DNA from: Firmicutes bacterium CAG:555
Lineage (GTDB): Bacteria > Bacillota > Clostridia > Oscillospirales > Oscillospiraceae
Assembly (NCBI GenBank): GCA_000431075.1
Contig: HF986882.1
Span: forward strand, 1-11,429
Direction of reading: 5' to 3'
Length of the DNA stretch: 11,429 nucleotides
Positions within the stretch are counted from its first letter, which is position 1; each line of letters starts with the position of its first letter. This document shows positions 6,861-11,429 of this stretch, piece after piece. Below the pieces are notes generated by a model that did no database searches, was not told where the DNA came from, and saw only the letters and a program-made list of their open reading frames with translations. The position numbers and the translations under genes were made by a program.

Positions 6861-7565
6861 TTACCATTCAATAAATTCAATCGGTGTGGGGTTCGGGTTT
6901 ATCGTAACATCGGTCACAGTGCCGCTTTTAATTGACACGACCCTGTCCGCCATCGCCGTCAGCGCCTGATTGTGCGTTATGATGACAACGGTCATGCCGT
7001 TTTTTCGGCTGCAATCCTGCAAAAGCTGCAGGACCGCCTTGCCGGTCTTATAGTCAAGTGCGCCGGTCGGCTCATCGCACAAAAGCAGCTTTGGATTTTT
7101 CGCCAAGGCTCTGGCTATCGCAACACGCTGCTGCTCGCCGCCGGAAAGCTGGGTGGGGAAATTGTTTGCCCTGTCCTTTAAGCCGACAAGCTCGATGACC
7201 TTTCTTGCGTCCATCGGGTCACGGCATATCTGTGCCGCAAGCTCGACATTCTCAAGCGCCGTCAGGTTCTGGATGAGGTTATAAAACTGGAACACGAAGC
7301 CGACATCGTACCTGCGGTAGGTCGTGAGCTGCTTGGAGTTGTACTTTGATATCTCCTGCCCGTCGAGCATGACCCTGCCCGAGGTGAGCTTATCCATGCC
7401 GCCGATGATGTTGAGAAGCGTTGTCTTTCCGGCGCCCGATGCGCCGACGATGACGCATATCTCGCCCTTTTCGATATCAAAGGTGGCATCCCTCAGTGCC
7501 TCGATCTGCACCTCGCCCATCTGATAGACTTTTCTGACTTTTTCAAATTGAACATATGCCGACAT
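6861..7565 (-). CDS. ABC transporter ATPase (MacB/LolD type)
   Basis: ATP-binding subunit of 234 residues with all motifs: Walker A GASGAGKTT (41-49), Q-loop Q93, signature LSGGEQQR (140-147), Walker B LLLCDEP (160-166) with catalytic E165, D-loop GALD, and H-loop H198. The segment ALENVELAAQI and overall length fit the LolD/MacB/YknY group that pairs with FtsX-type permeases. Its gene ends 10 bp before the permease start and shares its ribosome-site region, so the two form one transporter. The ATG at 7565 follows AGGGG at about 10 bases and a consensus promoter. It acts at the inner face of the membrane. Confidence 0.96.
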   Translation of the reverse strand: MSAYVQFEKVRKVYQMGEVQIEALRDATFDIEKGEICVIVGASGAGKTTLLNIIGGMDKLTSGRVMLDGQEISKYNSKQLTTYRRYDVGFVFQFYNLIQNLTALENVELAAQICRDPMDARKVIELVGLKDRANNFPTQLSGGEQQRVAIARALAKNPKLLLCDEPTGALDYKTGKAVLQLLQDCSRKNGMTVVIITHNQALTAMADRVVSIKSGTVTDVTINPNPTPIEFIEW

Positions 7566-7597
7566 AATGCTGACCCCTATTAAATCTTTATTTTATG

Positions 7598-7626
7598 ATT
7601 ATACTAAAATTTCAGCCCCTTTTCAA
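7598..7626 (-). promoter_or_regulatory. Promoter of the ABC transporter genes
   Basis: On the minus strand TTGAAA (7626-7621), a 17-base spacer and TATAAT (7603-7598), 32 bases before the ATPase ATG. The -10 box is perfect and the -35 box is 5/6. The -35 box directly follows the lipase terminator, so the transporter block begins here. Confidence 0.75.
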
Positions 7627-7628
7627 CA

Positions 7629-7657
7629 GAAAAACCGTGGCGAAACCACGGTTTTTC
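7629..7657. terminator. Terminator of the lipase gene, symmetrical
   Basis: GAAAAACCGTGG (7629-7640), loop CGAAA, CCACGGTTTTTC (7646-7657): a perfect 12-bp stem with a U-run on either strand. It lies 18 bases after the lipase stop codon on the minus strand. Only the minus direction has a gene to terminate. Confidence 0.85.
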
Positions 7658-7675
7658 AATTAATTCACTTTTTAA

Positions 7676-9046
7676 TTATCCCCACAGGCTGCCGTTCTTC
7701 CAAATGCCGAAGCTCGGCGGCTTCATGCCGACTGCCGGTACATTGTCGTAAGTGCTTGTGATGTTGTCAATAAGGTCAAGGTAGATTGGTCTGACTTTAT
7801 ATGCGGTATTCGAGAAAATTCCGCCGACGATGCTCAAGTGGTCATACGGCTGCGTCGGCAGGACATTCCACACGCCGGTCTTAAAATGCTTTGCCGAGTA
7901 GCCGTCGTATATCACATACCCCTGACTTCCGTCGTTTTTCAGACAGTTAAAGTTGCTGTCAATAGGATACAGGCCGGATACGACATTAACCATGCCGTCA
8001 TTGGGAAGCCAGCTGCGGTCGATATACACGCCGCCCGGCGTGTATTTATCATAGTAGCCGCCCATCATCTGTGCAAAGGGCTTGAGAAGTACGAACATGT
8101 TTGCGTTGGGCAGCTCGGTCTTTGTGACCTTGCTGTAATGCGTTGCATCGCCGGTCACGGAGAAGTAATAAACATTGTCCTGTATCTCGATGTCGTCGTT
8201 TATCTTCAGTGCGTTGTCGATGGTGAGGTCATATATCGCATTGTCGTTATGGCTCATGAACTTCTTGTCGTTGAGTACACGGATAAGGTACTCAAGGTCG
8301 GTCTCGCCGTCCTTCTGATATATGCCGAAGTGCTCAAGCTGGAGATCGTACACGCCCTTGAACTTGGTGATGCCGAGGGATGCGCCGATATTGTACACGA
8401 AGTTTGTGACTACATCGGTGGAAATGTCGCATTTTTCAATGAAGGTCGTGCCGTTGTGGGGTGCGGACACCGCCGTGAGCGAATACACCCAGTCGCCTCT
8501 GCCGCCCTCAAAGAACGGCGAGACCTCAACGCCTGCCGCCTTTGCGGCTGCGACCTCTTCGGGTGCGCCGTTTGTGAGAATTTCAAGGAACATACGGATG
8601 GTTGCGCCGCCGAAGCTGTGACCGATGAGGTTAATCTTCTTATCGGCGCTCCAGCCGTTAAACAGCGGCTCGTCATAAGTGATGCCGAAGCGATCGTGAT
8701 CCTTTTCGCCGGAGTGGACGATACCGTAATCGACCCTTGTGCCGGTAAGCTGGGCATAGAGCTCGCACGCTCTGTCCCATGCGCCGGAGAGCGGTCCGAC
8801 CTGCGCAGCGTAGCTTTCAAAGCCCTTGCCGTTCAGATACTTCATAAGATTACCGGTCGTCATGCCCCAGTACGGGACTATCGGGTCAAGATCCGATCTT
8901 GCGCCCCAGCCCATAAGTCCGTGGACAAAAACAAAGGGATAATCCGCCTCAGATACCGAGTTGTCCGCCGATGCGGGGAATGCGAAGAGACTTACTGCAA
9001 GTGCAAGTACTATCACTATGCACAGCAGTCTTTTAAATTTTCTCAT
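7676..9046 (-). CDS. Secreted triacylglycerol lipase, family I.5-like
   Basis: Extracellular alpha/beta-hydrolase of 456 residues. The start chosen is the ATG at 9046, 6 bases after AAGGAGG; the ATG at 9052 abuts that site and is too close. The signal peptide has KFKR, a hydrophobic core (7-23) and a likely cut after PASA27. Segments recognisable from thermophilic Geobacillus lipases (BTL2, L1): FVFVHGLMGWG (oxyanion region), WDRACELYAQL, HDRFG, SPFFEGG and APHNGTT. The triad is inferred as S144 in GHSFGG, D350 in NDGMVN and H403 in YDHLSIVGG. All four zinc ligands of that family align: D91, H111, H117 and D268. The nucleophile motif is GHSFGG where the Geobacillus enzymes have AHSQGG. It probably releases fatty acids from triglycerides or related esters outside the cell. 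It has its own promoter and terminator. The assignment as an esterase/lipase is firm; the natural substrate is not known. Confidence 0.93.
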   Translation of the reverse strand: MRKFKRLLCIVIVLALAVSLFAFPASADNSVSEADYPFVFVHGLMGWGARSDLDPIVPYWGMTTGNLMKYLNGKGFESYAAQVGPLSGAWDRACELYAQLTGTRVDYGIVHSGEKDHDRFGITYDEPLFNGWSADKKINLIGHSFGGATIRMFLEILTNGAPEEVAAAKAAGVEVSPFFEGGRGDWVYSLTAVSAPHNGTTFIEKCDISTDVVTNFVYNIGASLGITKFKGVYDLQLEHFGIYQKDGETDLEYLIRVLNDKKFMSHNDNAIYDLTIDNALKINDDIEIQDNVYYFSVTGDATHYSKVTKTELPNANMFVLLKPFAQMMGGYYDKYTPGGVYIDRSWLPNDGMVNVVSGLYPIDSNFNCLKNDGSQGYVIYDGYSAKHFKTGVWNVLPTQPYDHLSIVGGIFSNTAYKVRPIYLDLIDNITSTYDNVPAVGMKPPSFGIWKNGSLWG

Positions 9047-9052
9047 GCTCAT

Positions 9053-9059
9053 CCTCCTT
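9053..9059 (-). promoter_or_regulatory. Ribosome binding site of the lipase gene
   Basis: AAGGAGG on the minus strand, the strongest ribosome site in the window. It decides the start in favour of the ATG at 9046 over the ATGs at 9052 and 9088. Confidence 0.8.
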
Positions 9060-9092
9060 GTATATACATTCAAGTGTTGTGCGTACAAATGG

Positions 9093-9122
9093 ATTTTACC
9101 ATGATGCAGCGTTTGCCGTCAA
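9093..9122 (-). promoter_or_regulatory. Promoter of the lipase gene
   Basis: On the minus strand TTGACG (9122-9117), an 18-base spacer and TAAAAT (9098-9093), with TGG before the -10 box forming an extended -10. It lies 47 bases before the lipase ATG. Confidence 0.6.
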
Positions 9123-9203
9123 TTGAGCCGGAAAATTTCGGCATATTGCAAAAATCGTGGTGGTAAAATTTATGCAACATCAAACAAGCACCCATGTCTG
9201 CTC

Positions 9204-9232
9204 TTGCCAAGCGTGCAATTCGGTGTTATAAT
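9204..9232 (+). promoter_or_regulatory. Promoter of the tRNA-Gly gene
   Basis: TTGCCA (9204-9209), a 17-base spacer and TATAAT (9227-9232) preceded by TGT, an extended -10. The -10 box ends 9 bases before the tRNA. It diverges from the lipase promoter about 80 bp away. Confidence 0.75.
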
Positions 9233-9241
9233 ATAGTGTAT

Positions 9242-9315
9242 GCGGGTGTAGTTCAATGGCAGAACATCAGCTTCCCAAGCTGAATACGGGGGTTCGATTC
9301 CCCTCACCCGCTCCA
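9242..9315 (+). tRNA. tRNA-Gly (anticodon CCC)
   Basis: A 74-base gene with encoded CCA. Acceptor stem GCGGGTG/CACCCGC, D stem GTTC/GAAC, anticodon stem TCAGC/GCTGA around loop TTCCCAA (anticodon CCC, reads GGG), variable loop ATAC, T stem GGGGG/CCCCT with loop TTCGATT, discriminator T, then CCA (9313-9315). All stems pair, with a single G-T pair at the base of the T stem. It is a single-gene unit with its own promoter and terminator. Confidence 0.97.
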
Positions 9316-9324
9316 TTTGAAATC

Positions 9325-9360
9325 AACTTACGGACTTAAAGGTTCGTGAGTTTTTATTTT
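9325..9360 (+). terminator. Terminator of the tRNA-Gly gene
   Basis: AACTTACGGAC (9325-9335), loop TTAAAG, GTTCGTGAGTT (9342-9352), then TTTATTTT. The 11-bp stem includes two G-U pairs. Confidence 0.75.
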
Positions 9361-9589
9361 ATATTAAACATATTAAACTTTAAAAGTTCTCTTTCTATAA
9401 TGGAGGACTTTTTTCACGCTTGCACAAACATGAGTTATTGCGCCGTCTATAACGGGCGTTCCGGCGTGTACTGCTGGCTGCTCACGCCCATTATTATGGG
9501 ATATGCGGAATGCCCGCAGTTCAGTGTGCCGATGCGGCGCACAAGGTCTGGCACACTTATGGAGCAGAGAATGAGTGAGCTTACAAACA
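9361..9589. other. Gap of about 230 bp without an assigned gene
   Basis: The first 60 bases are A+T-rich and the rest is GC-rich. A 62-codon open frame starts at the ATG at 9430 (+, MSYCAVYNGRSGVYCW...) and ends at 9618 inside the uppP terminator stem. It has no ribosome site and matches nothing I recognise. GC-rich short stems can be drawn, for example GTGTGCCG/CGGCGCAC around 9515-9540, but no known RNA. It may be a relic of a lost gene or an unrecognised RNA. Confidence 0.3.
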
Positions 9590-9644
9590 AAATCGTTGCA
9601 ATCAAAACCTCCGACTAAGACGGAAGTTTTAATTGCAACGATTT
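9590..9644 (-). terminator. Long stem-loop terminator of the asnA-uppP unit
   Basis: Arms 9590-9613 and 9621-9644 with a 7-base loop. On the plus strand two C/A mismatches interrupt the stem; on the minus strand the same positions are U-G pairs, giving an unbroken 24-bp stem followed by a U-rich tail (TTTTGTTTGT). This asymmetry indicates that it works for the minus-strand uppP gene, whose stop lies 13 bases before it. Confidence 0.8.
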
Positions 9645-9657
9645 GCTTGGCGTTGTT

Positions 9658-10479
9658 TTACATAAAGTACAGCAGTAATATTACGCCGAGGACGATGCGA
9701 TACCAGCCGAAGATCTTGAAGTCACGCTTTTTGATATAGCTCATCAGGAACTTGATAACAAGCACCGAGACCAAAAACGCAACGACGCAGCCGATGGCGA
9801 GCGTCATGAGCTCGACGGATGTGAAGCTAAAGCCGAACTTGAGTATCTTTATAAACGACAGGCCGATCATTACCGGTACGGCGAGGAAAAAGGTGAACTC
9901 CGCCGCCGCCACTCGTGACACGCCGATGGTCAGAGCTCCGATTATCGTCGAGCCAGAGCGTGATGTGCCCGGAATTATGGACAGCACCTGAAACAGGCCG
10001 ATGATAAATGCAGTCTTGTATGAGATATCCTCAAGCGCAAGTACCTTGGGTGTGCGTTTTATGTTCCAATTTTCTATGACGATGAACGCAACACCGTACA
10101 CAACCAGTGCAAGCGCTATGACCGTGGGCGTGTGCAGGTGTGCTTCGATGTAATCGTCAAACAAAAGCGTAACTATAGCGCCCGGGATGCAGGCAACGAC
10201 GACCTTGAACCACATGGAAAACACATCCTTGCGGATCACCGGCTTTGACTTATCCTTCGTCTGGAACGGCCACATTTTGTCCCAAAACAGCATCACGACA
10301 GCCAATATTGCTCCGAGCTGAATGACGACGAAGAACATATCCTTGAAGCTTTCGCTCACATTCATGTGGATAAACTCATCGACCAGCAGCATATGGCCGG
10401 TGCTGGATATTGGCAGCCACTCGGTTACGCCCTCGACTATGCCGAGGACTACAACTTTCAGTATTTCAATAAGCTCCAT
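9658..10479 (-). CDS. uppP: Undecaprenyl-diphosphatase
   Basis: Membrane enzyme (UppP/BacA family), 273 residues, the usual length. It dephosphorylates undecaprenyl pyrophosphate to the monophosphate, recycling the lipid carrier of peptidoglycan and other surface polymers; in many species extra copies give bacitracin tolerance. Visible signatures: GIVEGVTEWLPISSTGH (13-29) with catalytic E16, E20 and H29, and PGTSRSGST (170-178) with R174. About eight hydrophobic segments fill the rest. The ATG at 10479 follows GAGGAG at 5 bases. It lies 30 bp downstream of asnA with no terminator between, so the two are probably cotranscribed. Its transcript ends in the long stem at 9590-9644. Confidence 0.97.
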   Translation of the reverse strand: MELIEILKVVVLGIVEGVTEWLPISSTGHMLLVDEFIHMNVSESFKDMFFVVIQLGAILAVVMLFWDKMWPFQTKDKSKPVIRKDVFSMWFKVVVACIPGAIVTLLFDDYIEAHLHTPTVIALALVVYGVAFIVIENWNIKRTPKVLALEDISYKTAFIIGLFQVLSIIPGTSRSGSTIIGALTIGVSRVAAAEFTFFLAVPVMIGLSFIKILKFGFSFTSVELMTLAIGCVVAFLVSVLVIKFLMSYIKKRDFKIFGWYRIVLGVILLLYFM

Positions 10480-10509
10480 ACAAACTCCTCAATAATACCT
10501 ATTCGCCTT

Positions 10510-11427
10510 TTACAGGAGCATGACTCCTTTTTCGGCGCAGAGCTTGACGGTATCGTCGTCCCAGATGGATGCCTGCACCTCGCCGATATGCGCCTTGCCG
10601 AGAAGCAGAAGCGAAAGTCTCGATTGGCCGATACCGCCGCCGATGGTGAGCGGAAGCTCGCCGTTCAGGAGCATCTTGTGATACGGAAGCTCACGGCGGT
10701 CATCGCAATGGGCGATGGTAAGCTGCTTATCGAGGGTCTCGGGGTCAACTCTTATGCCCATGGAGCTGAGCTCGACTGCGCAGTTGAGCCAATCGCACCA
10801 GAACATGATATCGCCGTTCAGGCTCCAATCGTCATAGTCGGGAGCTCGGCCGTCGTGCGGCTTGCCGGAGCGCAGTGCGCCGCCGATACCGATGATGAAG
10901 GCAGTCTTGTGCTCCTTGAGGTAGGCGTTTTCACGCTGCTTTGAGGTGTAGTCGGGGTACATGTCCTCAAGCTCCTGGGCGGTAACGAACGACACCTTGC
11001 GCTCGAACTTGCCGAGGCGCTGGAGCTGGGGGTAGATAGCCTGCATGGTGTCCTGCGTGTCGCAGACGGCCTTGACTATGTCCATAACAGTGAGCTTGAG
11101 GTAATCAAGATTGCGGTTTTCGGGCAGAATGACCTTCTCCCAGTCCCACTGGTCGACATAGATAGAGTGCAGGTTGTCAAGCTCGTCCTCATCACGGCGG
11201 ATAGCGTCCATGTCGGTGTACAGGCCCTTGCCGGGGAAGAAGCAGTAACGCTTGAGTGCAAGGCGCTTCCACTTTGCAAGCGACTGCACGACCTGCGCCG
11301 TTGCGTCAGAGCGCAGGATATCGAAGGTAACAGGGCGCTCATAGCCGTTGAGGTTATCGTTAAGGCCGGAGTCGGCCTCGACAAACAGGGGTGCGGAAAC
11401 TCGATAGAGGTTCAGAAGTGCACCGAG
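10510..11427 (-). CDS. asnA: Aspartate-ammonia ligase, N-terminus outside the window
   Basis: Ammonia-dependent asparagine synthetase: aspartate + NH3 + ATP to asparagine + AMP + pyrophosphate, in the cytoplasm. The fold is that of class II aminoacyl-tRNA synthetases. Recognised segments: GLNDNLNGYERPV, VVQSLAKWKR, HSIYVDQWDWE, APDYDDWS, LNGDI, ELSSMGIRVD and TIGGGIGQSRL. All follow E. coli AsnA closely. The frame is open to the right edge and lacks roughly the first 20-25 residues; 305 residues are visible against about 330 in the family. A GTG at 11289 also begins an open frame but is an internal Val, since conserved sequence continues upstream. Its promoter is outside the window. uppP follows after 30 bp. 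Confidence 0.96.
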   Translation of the reverse strand, partial: LGALLNLYRVSAPLFVEADSGLNDNLNGYERPVTFDILRSDATAQVVQSLAKWKRLALKRYCFFPGKGLYTDMDAIRRDEDELDNLHSIYVDQWDWEKVILPENRNLDYLKLTVMDIVKAVCDTQDTMQAIYPQLQRLGKFERKVSFVTAQELEDMYPDYTSKQRENAYLKEHKTAFIIGIGGALRSGKPHDGRAPDYDDWSLNGDIMFWCDWLNCAVELSSMGIRVDPETLDKQLTIAHCDDRRELPYHKMLLNGELPLTIGGGIGQSRLSLLLLGKAHIGEVQASIWDDDTVKLCAEKGVMLL

Positions 11428-11429
11428 CC

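Noticed and set aside
7838..9166. Plus-strand open frame of 442 codons
   Set aside because: It lies antisense to the lipase, whose catalytic motifs are unambiguous. Its translation is rich in His/Cys/Val without any recognisable domain and it has no ribosome site. It is a product of high GC3 on the other strand.
9242..9657. Integrated element attached to tRNA-Gly
   Set aside because: No integrase gene is present and no second copy of the tRNA 3' end was found nearby.
10366..10944. Plus-strand open frame of 192 codons
   Set aside because: It crosses antisense over both uppP and asnA, which are certain genes. No motif was seen.
10510..11289. asnA starting at GTG 11289
   Set aside because: Conserved AsnA sequence continues in frame upstream of it to the window edge, so this GTG is an internal codon.

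Overview
The window looks like a chromosomal segment of a Gram-positive bacterium, most likely a class Clostridia gut-type Firmicute. This is inferred from moderate GC (about half), consensus sigma-A type promoters with AGGAGG-type ribosome sites, a PknB-like membrane kinase, a Bacillus/Geobacillus-type lipase and ammonia-dependent asparagine synthetase. No phage, CRISPR or plasmid genes were seen. The only mobile DNA is a decayed IS3-family element.

Layout. Positions 1-86 are an unassigned leader. A PAP2-family membrane phosphatase (87-1007, +) points toward a Ser/Thr kinase gene (1713-3485, -). Both genes end in GATTAA and originally shared one bidirectional terminator hairpin. A 667-bp IS3-family remnant (1027-1693) sits in the loop of that hairpin, so the two stem arms are now about 680 bp apart. 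On the minus strand, 7565 down to 1713 is one block: an ABC ATPase (promoter at 7598-7626), an FtsX-type permease of 1096 residues with a very long extracytoplasmic coiled coil, then a Hanks-type kinase with one membrane segment and two Ig-like domains outside the cell. The kinase also has its own consensus promoter (3530-3558) just after the permease stop codon.

Next is a secreted lipase (7676-9046, -) with signal peptide, catalytic triad and zinc ligands, bracketed by its own promoter and terminator. A tRNA-Gly(CCC) gene (9242-9315, +) has its own promoter and terminator. About 230 bp without a recognisable gene follow. Finally asnA (partial, running off the right edge) and uppP lie 30 bp apart on the minus strand, ending in a 24-bp stem-loop terminator.

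How the genes fit together: uppP (undecaprenyl-pyrophosphate recycling) and the PAP2 phosphatase both act on membrane lipid phosphates. The transporter and kinase form a plausible envelope-sensing unit. The lipase is an independent secreted enzyme. The most unusual observations are the IS remnant inserted in a terminator loop and the ABC transporter/Ig-kinase neighbourhood. I did not find a clearly new defence or RNA system.
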